Assembly: GCA_963754125.1 (NCBI GenBank)
Contig: CAVWEX010000003.1
Span: forward strand, 49,082-113,081
Origin: RPQJ01 sp963754125
Lineage (GTDB): Bacteria; Pseudomonadota; Gammaproteobacteria; Steroidobacterales; Steroidobacteraceae
Reading direction: 5' to 3'
DNA: 64,000 nt
In this document: positions 9,940 to 20,645 of the stretch, one piece after another
How positions within the stretch are numbered: position 1 is the first letter of the stretch
Layout of the letters: each line of letters opens with the position of its first letter
The notes under the pieces: generated by a model
What the model was told of the DNA's origin: nothing
What the model saw: only the letters and a program-made list of their open reading frames with translations
Databases searched by the model: none
Made by a program: the position numbers and the translations under genes

Positions 9940-10479
9940 ATGAAGATCATCTCCGCTTTACTCTGCGCCATCGCGAGTCTTGGTTGTGCTGCAGCCCAGG
10001 CAGAACCGTCGCTCGTCGTCGTCGTGCGTCACGCGGAGCGCGCGCCCGAACCGAAGGCCGATCCGGCGCTCTCGGCAGAAGGAGTCGAGCGCGCGCAAGC
10101 ACTCGCGGATCACCTTGCTGGTGCCAACGTAACTTCCATCATCACGACTGAACTTCGCCGCACGCAGGAGACTGCGCTGCCCACGGCACGGAAGTTCGGG
10201 ATCGAGCCCCAGGTCGTTGCCACTCGACGGGACGCGGTTATTGCGCATATCGATGAGGTCGTGGCCGCCGTCAGGCAGCTCACCGGGGTGGTGCTGGTGG
10301 TCGGGCACAGCAATACGGTCGCCGGGATCGTCGCCGGGCTCTCCGACGCAAGACCCATCGAGATTTGCGAAACCAGCTTCTCGAACGTCTTTGTCGTTGA
10401 TCCGCAGCCGGCTGGCAGCGCAGTCCTGCAGTTCAAGTACGGCCGCGCCGACCCGGCGCCGTCGGCCGGGTGCCAATAG
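9940..10479 (+). CDS. Exported histidine phosphatase (phosphoglycerate mutase-like)
   Basis: Histidine acid phosphatase superfamily protein. A signal peptide of about 21 residues (IISALLCAIASLGCAAAQA) suggests the periplasm. The catalytic RHAER motif follows at about residues 32-36. A second arm is ITTELRRTQETA, the late catalytic histidine sits in VVGHSNTV, and SFSNVFVV lies near the end. At 179 residues it is short, like SixA-type or small secreted phosphatases, without a large capping domain. The substrate is unknown. It follows the uncharacterised membrane protein closely. Confidence 0.82.
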   Translation: MKIISALLCAIASLGCAAAQAEPSLVVVVRHAERAPEPKADPALSAEGVERAQALADHLAGANVTSIITTELRRTQETALPTARKFGIEPQVVATRRDAVIAHIDEVVAAVRQLTGVVLVVGHSNTVAGIVAGLSDARPIEICETSFSNVFVVDPQPAGSAVLQFKYGRADPAPSAGCQ

Positions 10480-10489
10480 CGCGGCTCCG

Positions 10490-11275
10490 TTACACGAGCA
10501 TTGCGCCTCGCAACTGCTCGCGGCGCTCCGCGTCGAGCCCGGCCGCGACCTCGAGATACCGGTCGATCGAGCCGAACTCCGCGACCGCGGCCCCGAGCGC
10601 CGCATCGAGATACACCTCACGCACGTCGATCACCGTGTCCACCGCGCCGTCGAGCTCGGAGGCGGGCATGAACCGCCCCAGCCGCGCTGCGAGCGAGGCG
10701 CGATGGTGCACGGCGCCCGGCCAGCGCTTCGACGCGAGGTAGTCCTCGCGGATCAGCGACTCGGGCACGTCGAGCGCATGGAGCAGCATCGCAACCACGA
10801 AGCCCGTGCGGTCCTTGCCGGCGGAGCAGTGCACCAGCATCGGCGCGCCGCCCGCGAGCAGCCGCTCGACCACCGCGGTGAGCGTCCTGCCCATGTAGCC
10901 TGGGAAGCGGCGGTAGATCTCGATCATCACGCGCTCGGCGCCGCGCGCGCTGGGGTCGTCGAGCATCAGCCGGCCGAGCGCGGGATCGGCACGCAGGTCG
11001 TTGTTCACCTGGCAGTTGAGCTCGTGCACTTCGAGGCCCGGCGGCAGGCGGTTCGGGTGCTCGTCGCGCTCGGCGTCGCTGCGCAGGTCGCAGATGGTGG
11101 CGAGCCCGGTGCGGGCGAGCGCGCTCCAGTCGCGCTCGTCGAGGCCGATCAGTCGGTCGGCGCGCATCAGCGCGTGCGGCCGGATGCGGCGTCCGCCGGC
11201 GGCGGGCAGGCCGCCGAGGCTGCGGAAGTTGGTCGCGCCAGCGATATCGAGCGAAAACTGCTTGGTGTCCGGCAT
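10490..11275 (-). CDS. Tyrosine-protein phosphatase (Y_phosphatase3-like)
   Basis: Cysteine-based protein tyrosine or lipid phosphatase. The P-loop HCSAGKDRTG lies near residue 150 and matches C-x5-R-T/S. The N-terminal GATNFRSLGGL and the DLRSDAERDEHPNRLP region are typical of the bacterial Y_phosphatase3 family (MptpB-like). The length of 261 residues fits. It is convergent to the histidine phosphatase gene, with 10 bases between stops, and divergent from cysA. Substrate and cellular role are not predictable. Confidence 0.85.
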   Translation of the reverse strand: MPDTKQFSLDIAGATNFRSLGGLPAAGGRRIRPHALMRADRLIGLDERDWSALARTGLATICDLRSDAERDEHPNRLPPGLEVHELNCQVNNDLRADPALGRLMLDDPSARGAERVMIEIYRRFPGYMGRTLTAVVERLLAGGAPMLVHCSAGKDRTGFVVAMLLHALDVPESLIREDYLASKRWPGAVHHRASLAARLGRFMPASELDGAVDTVIDVREVYLDAALGAAVAEFGSIDRYLEVAAGLDAERREQLRGAMLV

Positions 11276-11383
11276 GCCGTTCCGTGCTCCGCCTCACAAG
11301 ACCCACGGGCGCGCAGGGGCGCGCGCGGGCTGTAACCGAATTGTCACCCGGCCGCGACTGACGCCGCGACCGCGGGGCCCCTA

Positions 11384-11397
11384 GGATGCCAGCATCC
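11384..11397. promoter_or_regulatory. Short perfect inverted repeat before cysA
   Basis: GGATGC and GCATCC flank a 2-base spacer 22 bases upstream of the cysA start. It could be an operator half-site pair or a small hairpin in the leader. No matching regulator is known to me and the site may be chance. Confidence 0.2.
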
Positions 11398-11418
11398 AAG
11401 GGCCAGGTTGGTCGGACG

Positions 11419-13149
11419 ATGTCGATCGCACTCGACCAGGTGACGAAGCGGTACCAGTCGGTACCGGTCGTCAACGACGTGTCGCTCAAGGTCGAGCAGG
11501 GCGAGTTCCTCGTGCTGCTCGGACCGAGCGGCAGCGGCAAGAGCACGCTGCTGCGCGCGATCGCCGGCCTCACCGAGATCGACCACGGGCGCGTCTCGCT
11601 GCACGGCCGCGACGTCACCGGCGTCTCGGCGCGAGAGCGGGAGGTCGGATTCGTCTTCCAGCATTACGCACTGTTCCGGCACATGACGGTGGCGCACAAC
11701 ATCGAGTTCGCGCTGCAGGTGCGCGGGGTGCGGGCGGCCGAGCGTCGAGCACGCCGGGATGAACTGCTGCGACTCGTCGCGCTCGACGGCTTGGCCGATC
11801 GCCTGCCCGGCGAGCTGTCGGGCGGACAGCAGCAGCGGGTGGCGGTGGCGCGCGCGCTCGCCCACCGGCCGAAGGTCCTGCTGATGGACGAGCCCTTCGG
11901 CGCGCTCGACGCCAAGATCCGCGAGGAACTGCGCCGGACCATCCGCCAGATCCAGCGCGAGCTCGGCATCGCCACCATCCTCGTCACCCACGACCAGGAG
12001 GAGGCGTTCGCGCTCGCCGACCGCATCGGCGTGATGCACCAGGGCCGACTGCTCGAGTGCGGCCCGCCCGACGATCTCTACACGCGCCCGGCCACGCGCT
12101 TCGTCGCGACGTTCCTCGGCGCCGCGAACCTGCTGCTCGGCTACCGCCGGCCCGAGGGAGTCCGCTTCGCACCGCCGTCGACCGACGCGGCGCCGCCGCG
12201 CGAAGTCGTGGCGGTGCTGCGCCCCGAAGAGGTCGAGCTCGCCGCCGCGGCCGATGCAGTGAGGTCGAACTTCGTAGGATTCGGCGTGGTCGAGGAGGTC
12301 CTGTTCGGCGGCGCGGTCGAGCGGCTGCGGGTGCGCATGCCGCCAGACGGGCCGATGCCGGTGGCCCCCGGACGCGACGACGCCGCGGGCGCGCTGCTCG
12401 AGGCATCGCGCACGCTGCCGGAACAACGCCAGTTGCCGGTCGCGACCGGGCAACGCGTCGCCGTCGGGGCCCGTCGCATCCACGTGCTGCCGACGCCGAT
12501 CTCGAGCTTTACGCTCGTCTCCGAGGACGAGGCCCGGGCGAACGGGCTGCGCCGCTCGCCGCTGCTTGCCACGCTGGCGGATCGAATGCAGACCCGCGTC
12601 AAGGTGCGGTTGGCGCCCGATGCAGCGGCGCCGCCCGGCATGCCGGTGGTCGCAGCGGGGCCGGGCAGCGCCCGGTCCGTCGCCTGGCAGCTCGACCACG
12701 GCGCCGAGCAATTGCTCTGCCTGCCGGAGTCCGCGCCCGTGCCGGGGCACGTGGTGATCTTCACCGCGGACGCCGCGGCGCGTAGTCGCACGTTCGCGGT
12801 TGCCGCGAGCCTGCTCCGGCACATTCCTGCGGAGGCGGTCTATCTCCTGATTCACCCTGCGGACACGCCGCAGTCGGACCGGGCGGAGGCGATGCGAGCA
12901 CTGCTCGATGCCCGCTCCGCAGCGCTCGCCGATCACGGGCTCGACATGCGTACCGAGATTCGGCTCGGCGATCCGGTTCCCGAGCTGATGCGCGAGCTGC
13001 TCGCGCACGAGCCTGCGATGCTGGTGGTCGGTATCGGCGCGGAATCGGCTGCGGCCACGGAATGGCTGACGCAGTTGATCGAGGGCCCGGTGCAGCGGCC
13101 CGTGCTGATCGTCCGGGCGCCGGCCGCCGGGCGATCCGTCGAGAACTGA
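11419..13149 (+). CDS. cysA: Sulfate/thiosulfate ABC transporter ATPase with extra C-terminal domain
   Basis: ATPase subunit that powers periplasmic-binding-protein-dependent sulfate/thiosulfate import. Walker A is GPSGSGKST (about residues 35-43), the signature is LSGGQQQRVAVARAL, Walker B is VLLMDEPFGALD and the H-loop is ILVTHDQEEA. A TOBE-like region follows to about residue 370. CysA normally ends near 350-370 residues; this one has 576. The extra 180 residues contain HVVIFTADAAARSRTF, AVYLLIHPAD, EPAMLVVGIG and RPVLIVRAP, arranged like a universal stress protein fold. The ATG at 11419 is chosen because MSIALDQVTKRY is the normal family start. cysT follows 2 bases later. Confidence 0.9.
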   Translation: MSIALDQVTKRYQSVPVVNDVSLKVEQGEFLVLLGPSGSGKSTLLRAIAGLTEIDHGRVSLHGRDVTGVSAREREVGFVFQHYALFRHMTVAHNIEFALQVRGVRAAERRARRDELLRLVALDGLADRLPGELSGGQQQRVAVARALAHRPKVLLMDEPFGALDAKIREELRRTIRQIQRELGIATILVTHDQEEAFALADRIGVMHQGRLLECGPPDDLYTRPATRFVATFLGAANLLLGYRRPEGVRFAPPSTDAAPPREVVAVLRPEEVELAAAADAVRSNFVGFGVVEEVLFGGAVERLRVRMPPDGPMPVAPGRDDAAGALLEASRTLPEQRQLPVATGQRVAVGARRIHVLPTPISSFTLVSEDEARANGLRRSPLLATLADRMQTRVKVRLAPDAAAPPGMPVVAAGPGSARSVAWQLDHGAEQLLCLPESAPVPGHVVIFTADAAARSRTFAVAASLLRHIPAEAVYLLIHPADTPQSDRAEAMRALLDARSAALADHGLDMRTEIRLGDPVPELMRELLAHEPAMLVVGIGAESAAATEWLTQLIEGPVQRPVLIVRAPAAGRSVEN

Positions 13150-13151
13150 CC

Positions 13152-13994
13152 ATGGCCGGCGGCTTCCGCAAGCCGAGCGTGCTGCCGGGGTTCGGCCTGA
13201 CCTTCGGCTTCACGACCTTCTTCCTGAGCGCGCTGGTATTGCTGCCCCTCGCCGCGCTGGTGCTCAAGGCCTCGGCACTCAGCTGGTCGGAGTTCGTCTC
13301 CATCCTGCTCGACGAGCGCTCGGTGGCTTCCTACCGGCTGTCGTTCGGGGCCGCGTTCCTCGCCGCGATCGTCAACGCAGTGTTCGGCTTCATCGTCGCC
13401 TGGTCGCTGGTCCGCTACGACTTTCCCGGCCGGCGGCTGGTGGATGCCTTCATCGACCTGCCGTTCGCGATGCCGACCGCGGTCTCGGGCATCGCGCTCG
13501 CCACGGTGTTCTCGCCGTCCGGCTGGCTCGGACAGAAGCTCGCACTCGCCGGCGTGCAGGTCGCCTATACCTGGCTCGGCGTCGTCGTTGCGCTGATCCT
13601 GATCGGCCTGCCGTTCGTCGTGCGCTCCGTCCAGCCCGCGCTCGTCGAAGTGCAGCGCGACCTCGAGGACGCGGCCGAGACGCTCGGCGCCCGGCCGTGG
13701 CAGGTGTTCCGGCGCATCATCCTGCCCGCCGTGCTGCCCGCGCTGCTCACCGGGTTCACACTGGCGTTCGCGCGCGGCATCGGCGAGTACGGTTCGGTGG
13801 TGTTCATCTCCGGCAACCTGCCGATGAAGACCGAGATCACGCCGCTGCTGATCGTCATCAAGCTCGAGCAGTACGACTACAACGGAGCCGCGGCGCTGGG
13901 CTTCATCATGCTGGTGATGTCGTTCCTGATGCTGTTCGCGATCAACCTCGTGCAGGCCTGGGGCCGGCGGCGACAGGCGGGGATGGGCCGCTGA
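13152..13994 (+). CDS. cysT: Sulfate ABC transporter permease CysT (CysU)
   Basis: Inner membrane permease of the sulfate/thiosulfate importer. Six predicted membrane segments are visible, beginning TTFFLSALVLLPLAALVLK. The EAA cytoplasmic loop that docks on CysA is DLEDAAETLGARPWQVFRRI, near residue 170. Family hallmarks include DLPFAMPTAVSGIAL and FARGIGEYGSVVFISGN. The length of 280 residues is normal. It sits 2 bases after cysA, and its TGA overlaps the cysW ATG by one base. Confidence 0.95.
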   Translation: MAGGFRKPSVLPGFGLTFGFTTFFLSALVLLPLAALVLKASALSWSEFVSILLDERSVASYRLSFGAAFLAAIVNAVFGFIVAWSLVRYDFPGRRLVDAFIDLPFAMPTAVSGIALATVFSPSGWLGQKLALAGVQVAYTWLGVVVALILIGLPFVVRSVQPALVEVQRDLEDAAETLGARPWQVFRRIILPAVLPALLTGFTLAFARGIGEYGSVVFISGNLPMKTEITPLLIVIKLEQYDYNGAAALGFIMLVMSFLMLFAINLVQAWGRRRQAGMGR

Positions 13995-14845
13995 TGGCCG
14001 GCGCGGCGCCACGCACCGAGGTCCGTCCGCCCTCACGCAGCGCTCGTGTCACGCGCGCCGTGCTGGTGGGCACGTCGATCGCCTTCCTCGGACTGCTGCT
14101 GGTGGCGCCCCTCGGCGCCGTGCTCGCGCAGGGATTCGCAAAGGGCTGGCAGGCCTACCTCGGCAGCTTCGCCGACCCCGACACGCTTGCGGCCATCCGC
14201 CTGACGCTGCTCACCGCGGCGATCGTCGTGCCGGTCAACACGGTGTTCGGCATCTGCGCGGCCTGGGCGATCGCGAAATTCGAGTTCAAGGGCAAGAGCC
14301 TGCTGATCACGTTCATCGACCTGCCGTTCGCGGTGTCGCCGGTGATCGCGGGCCTGGTCTTCGTGCTGCTGTTCGGCGCCCAGGGCTGGTTCGGCCCGTG
14401 GCTGCAGGAGCGCGACATCCAGGTCATCTTCGCGGTGCCCGGGATCGTCCTTGCGACCTTGTTCATCACGTTTCCCTACGTGGCCCGCGAGCTCATCCCG
14501 CTCATGCAGCAACAGGGCAGCGAGGAGGAGGAGGCCGCGATCACGCTCGGGGCGAGTGCCTGGGTGACGTTCCTGCGCGTGACGCTGCCCAAGATCCGCT
14601 GGGGCCTGCTGTACGGGGTTATCCTGTGCAATGCGCGCGCGATGGGCGAGTTCGGGGCCGTCTCCGTCGTCTCGGGACACATCCGCGGGCTCACCAACAC
14701 CATGCCGCTGCAAGTGGAAATCCTCTACAACGAGTACAACTTCGTCGCGGCCTTCGCGGTCGCCTCCCTCCTCGCCCTGCTCGCCATCCTGACGCTGGTG
14801 CTCAAGTCACTGGTGGAATGGCGGTCGGGTCGGACGGCGGGCTGA
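13994..14845 (+). CDS. cysW: Sulfate ABC transporter permease CysW
   Basis: Second inner membrane permease of the sulfate/thiosulfate importer, forming a heterodimer with CysT. It carries DLPFAVSPVIAGLVFVLLFG, the EAA-type loop EEEEAAITLGASAWVTFLRV and ARAMGEFGAVSVVSGHIRG, all typical of CysW. Length is 283 residues. Its start overlaps the cysT stop (TGATG), and the sensor kinase starts 4 bases after its stop. The transporter and two-component genes therefore form one operon. Confidence 0.95.
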   Translation: MAGAAPRTEVRPPSRSARVTRAVLVGTSIAFLGLLLVAPLGAVLAQGFAKGWQAYLGSFADPDTLAAIRLTLLTAAIVVPVNTVFGICAAWAIAKFEFKGKSLLITFIDLPFAVSPVIAGLVFVLLFGAQGWFGPWLQERDIQVIFAVPGIVLATLFITFPYVARELIPLMQQQGSEEEEAAITLGASAWVTFLRVTLPKIRWGLLYGVILCNARAMGEFGAVSVVSGHIRGLTNTMPLQVEILYNEYNFVAAFAVASLLALLAILTLVLKSLVEWRSGRTAG

Positions 14846-14849
14846 CGCC

Positions 14850-16963
14850 GTGGCCCTGGAACAAGAGAAGCGCCCGAGCCGGCTGCGACGAGGGCTTCCG
14901 GGTCCCCAGACCCTCGGGCGCACGCTGGCGCTCACGATCGGCGGGCTGCTGCTCGTCGCGATCGTCGCGCTGGCCCTGGGCGGCATGGGCCTGCTGCGTG
15001 AGCAGGCCGAGGAGCAGGCGCTGTCGCGGGTCGAGCTCGCGGGCGTCGAAGCGCGCGACGAGATCCGGCGCTACAGCGAGGATGCGCTCACGTCCGCGAG
15101 GCTGCTCGCCAGCCGGCCGACGCTGCCGCGGCTGCTCAGGGCCGGTCAGCCCGAGCCGCTCGAGTTCTTCGTGCGACGTTTCTGCGAAACCGGCGGACTC
15201 GACGTGTGCGCCGTCGTCGAGGACGACGTCGTGCTGGCGGCCGCGCCCGGGCGCTTCCGCTGGGACGAACTCGCCGCGCCCGTCGCCGAGCAGGGCGAGC
15301 GCTTCCTGGTCGCGCTGCCCTCCGCTGCCGGACGGTGTGCTCGGCGCCACCGCCGAGATTCCGGGCCTGCCCGGGACACGCGTCGTCGTGATGCGGACGT
15401 TCGACCGACGCCTCGCCGGCGCTGTCGGCGAGCGGGTCGGCATGGAGGTGCGCCTCGTCCGTCTTTCCGACTGGCTCGATACCGTCGAGCCGGATTTCAA
15501 GGAGCTGCACTCCGAGGCCCTCGCCCGCGGTACGACCGTCGCGCGCCTGGTCGAGAGGCGCGCGGTGTACGCCTCGAGCACGCCGGTGATTGCCGTGACG
15601 GGCGAGGGCATCGCGCTGATCGAGGCGCGCCTGCCGTTGGATGCGGTGGGCAGCGCCGTGGATCGCTTCGTCAGGCGCCTGGCGCTGATCGCGACCCTGC
15701 TCGCGGGCCTCGGGCTGCTCGCGACGCTGCTGCTGGCGCGGCGCATCGGGCAACCGCTCAAGGCGCTGGCCCGGTCGGCGGTTCAGCTCGGACGCGGCGA
15801 CTTCTCGACCTCGATCCCCGTCAGCGGCACCCCCGAGGTCGCAGCCCTCGCGCGAACGCTGGAGGACATGCGCCGCAACCTGATCGATGTCACGGCGACG
15901 CTGCGCCGGCGCGAGGCCGAGGCACAGGCGCTGCTGCAGGGCGTCGTCGAGGGCGTATTCGCCGTGGATGCCCAGCGCAACGTTCGCTACCTGAACCCGC
16001 AGGCGGCGCGCATGCTCGGCGTCGAGCCCGCCGCGGCCGTCGGGCACTTCTGCGGAGACGTGCTGCGGCCCTGCGGCGCCGACGGGCAGCGGCCCTGCGA
16101 GACCGCCTGCCCGATCCTCGCCGCCCGGCAGGCCGGCAAGGCCCAGGCAACCGAGGTGCTGGAGACCTCGACTGGCGCGCGGCGCACGGTCGTGATCACC
16201 AGCGCCGGGTTGGTGGACGGCCTGCAGGTGCAGATCATGCGGGACGAAACCGAGCTCGAGGCGGTGCGTCGCGCGCGCGACTCCATCCTCGCCAACATCT
16301 CGCACGAGTTCCGCACGCCGCTCGCGGCGCAGCAGGCTTCGATCGAGCTGCTGCGCGACGGGCTCGCCGACATGCCGCGCGAGAAGCTCGAGGAACTGGT
16401 GGACTCGCTGCAGCGAGGCACGCTGCGACTGACGCGCCTGATCGACAACCTGCTCGAGAGCGTCCGCATCGAGTCCGGTCAACTCGGCATCCGCCGTCAT
16501 CCGGTCGAGCTGGCGCAGGTGGTGGAGGACGCTCAGGAGCTGATCGCCGGCCTGCTGGCGCAGCGGCACCAGCGGCTGCAGGTCGAGATTCCTGCGGATC
16601 TGCCGCTGGTGCAGGGCGACCCGCAGCGGCTCGCGCAGGTCGTGACCAACCTGCTCGCGAACGCCAACAAGTTCGCTCCGGAGGGCATCGGAGATCGTGG
16701 TCGGCGCCGCGAGCAGCGACGACGGCGTGAGCCTGTGGGTCGAGGACGCGGGGCCGGGCGTGCCCGACATGGACGAGGGCTCGATCTTCGAGCGCTTCTA
16801 CCGCTCCGCCGACCAGGAGCCCGAGCCGCGCGGCCTCGGGCTCGGGCTGTGGATCGCCAAGTCCATCGTGGACCGGCACGGCGGCCAGATCGGCGTCGAG
16901 CGCACGGCCGCCGGACGTACGCGCTTCACGGTGACGCTCCCCGTCGCGGCAGGCGAGACATGA
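14850..16963 (+). CDS. Membrane sensor histidine kinase, HAMP-PAS-HisKA-HATPase (two frame breaks)
   Basis: Two-component sensor kinase. It starts at GTG 14850. TM1 is around residues 27-50 (LALTIGGLLLVAIVALALGG), followed by an extracytoplasmic sensor domain of about 220 residues with a FCETGGLDVCAVVEDD segment. TM2 is LIATLLAGLGLLATLLL, followed by HAMP, then a PAS-like domain with several cysteines (CGDVLRPCGADG, CETACPIL). The phospho-acceptor site is ISHEFRTPL. ATP-binding motifs are NLLANANKFAP, EDAGPGVP and RGLGLGLWIAKSIV. Single extra bases near 15330 and 16690 break the frame. The repaired length is about 704 residues. Its stop overlaps the regulator start (ATGA). Because it sits in the cys operon it may sense sulfur status; this is inference. 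Confidence 0.87.
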
Positions 16964-17635
16964 AGATCCTGATCGTGGACGACGACGCGGACCTGCTCGC
17001 GCTGGTCGCATTCGCGCTCACCCAGGCGGGCTACGCCGTCGTGAAGGCAGGCGATGCGCCGGTTGCGCTGCGGGTGTTCGAGGCGGAAGCGCCGGACCTC
17101 GCGATCCTCGACATCAACCTGCCGACGGGCAGCGGCTTCGACGTGTGCCGCGCCATCCGCGCGAAGTCGCGCATCCCCGTGATGATGCTCACCGTGCGAG
17201 GCGAGGAGGAGGACCTCGTGAAGGCGCTCGACCTCGGTGCCGACGATTACCTCACCAAGCCCTTCAGCCCGCGCACGCTGCTCGCACGGGTCAAGGCGCT
17301 GCTGCGCCGGGCCGGCGTCGAGGCCGGTGGGCCGATGGCGGCGGGCCGCCTGAGCCTCGACCTCGAGGCGCACGCGCTGCGCATCGACGAGGGCGACGCC
17401 GCGACGCCTCACCAAGCTCGAGGTGAGGCTGATGCAGATCCTGCTGGCGAACGCCGGCCACGTCGTCGCCACCGAACGGCTGCTCTCGCACGTCTGGGGG
17501 CGGCGCGGCAGCGGGGACCGGCAGCTCCTGAAGCAGCTCGTGCACCGGCTGCGGCACAAGATCGAGGAAGACCCGGCGAATCCCCGGTTCCTGCGTACCG
17601 AGTCGGGCGCGGGCTATCGCCTGGTCGTGGACTGA
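16960..17635 (+). CDS. OmpR-family response regulator (one frame break)
   Basis: DNA-binding response regulator, partner of the kinase just upstream with which it shares an ATGA overlap. The receiver domain has the acidic cluster VDDDAD, the phosphorylated aspartate in LAILDINLPTGSG, and the lysine in DDYLTKPFSPRTLLARVKAL. The C-terminal winged helix contains LTKLEVRLMQILLANAG, LLSHVWG and HRLRHKIEEDP, and ends GAGYRLVVD. One extra base near 17403, at the linker/effector junction, breaks the frame. The repaired length is about 224 residues. Likely targets include its own cys operon, but no binding site was identified. Confidence 0.9.
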
Positions 17636-17665
17636 GCGGGCGTCGCCGCAGTCCAGCGCGGGGTC

Positions 17666-19549
<1,884 letters not shown>

Positions 19550-19618
19550 CGCGCCAGCTTGCCACAGGTGCCCGCCGACGACCCGTCCCAAGGGTCGCCG
19601 GAGGCTAACGAGATCAGG

Positions 19619-20634
19619 TCAGCGGCGCGAGATCTGGTCGAAGATCGCGCCGTCGGCGAAATGCTTCTTGTGTGCGGCGCCCCAGCCGCCGAAATCGGCA
19701 ATGGTCACCAGCTCGACTTTGGGGAACAGCTTCGAGTACTTCGCCGCCACCGCCGGGTCGCGCGGCCGGTAGTAGTGCTTCGCAACGATTTCCTGGCCCT
19801 CCTTCGAGTAGAGGTACTCGAGGTACGCGCGCGCGACGTCGGCCGTGCCGCGCCGCAGCGCCACCTTGTCCACCACCGCGACGGGCGGCTCGGCGAGGAT
19901 GCTGAGCGAGGGCACGACGATCTCGAACTTGTCGATGCCGATTTCCTTCACGGCGAGGAACGCCTCGTTCTCCCAGGAGATGAACACGTCGCCGATGCCG
20001 CGCTGCGCGAACGTGGTCAGCGAGCCGCGCGCGCCGGTGTCGAGCACCGGTACGTTCTTGTAGAGCTTGCGGACGTACTCCGTCGCCGTCGCCTCGCTGC
20101 CGCCCGGCTGCTTCAGCGCCCACGCCCAGCCCGCGAGGTAGTTCCAGCGCGCGCCGCCCGAGGTCTTCGGGTTCGGCGTGATCACGGACACGCCGGGCTT
20201 CGCGAGGTCGCCCCAGTCCTTGATGCCCTTGGGGTTGCCCTTGCGCACCAGGAACACGATGGTCGAGGTGTAGGGCGCGCTGTTGTGCGGCAGCCGGCCC
20301 TGCCAGTTGGCCGGCAGCAGCTTGCCCTGCGTGACCAGCGCGTCGATGTCGCCGGCGAGCGCCAGCGTGACGACGTCGGCCCGCGAGGCCGTCGATCACG
20401 GTGCGCGCCTGCTTGCCGGAGCCGCCGTGCGACTGGCGGACCGAGACCTTCGTGCCGGTCTTCGCCTGCCCAGTGCTTCGCGAAGGCCTTGTTGTACTCG
20501 TCGTACAGCTCGCGGGTCGGGTCGTAGGAGACGTTGAGCAGCGTGACGTCGGCCGCGGCGGCCGGTGCGGCGAGCGCGATCGTCGCCAGGGCGGCCAGCG
20601 CGAGCCGAGAGATCGTGTCTTTGAGCTTCATCAT
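19619..20634 (-). CDS. sbp: Periplasmic sulfate-binding protein (two frame breaks)
   Basis: Solute-binding protein that delivers sulfate to CysTWA. A signal peptide (ALATIALAAPAAAA) precedes VTLLNVSYDPTRELYDEYN, the family signature. Single extra bases near 20473 and 20385 interrupt it. The repaired frame reads KVSVRQSHGGSGKQARTVIDGL and then DVVTLALAGDIDALV. The C-terminal part is continuous: VFLVRKGNPKGIKDWGDL, NPKTSGGARWNYLAGW, GIGDVFISWENEA and TIADFGGWGAAHKKHFADG, all characteristic of Sbp/CysP. The repaired length is about 338 residues. It is encoded apart from, and opposite to, cysATW, next to a porin gene with which it probably forms a leftward operon. Confidence 0.92.
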
Positions 20635-20645
20635 TGAATCTCCGT

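Noticed and set aside
10617..11618. 333-residue minus-strand frame over the tyrosine phosphatase and cysA start
   Set aside because: It is out of frame with the HCSAGKDRTG phosphatase and overlaps cysA; low-complexity Arg-rich shadow.
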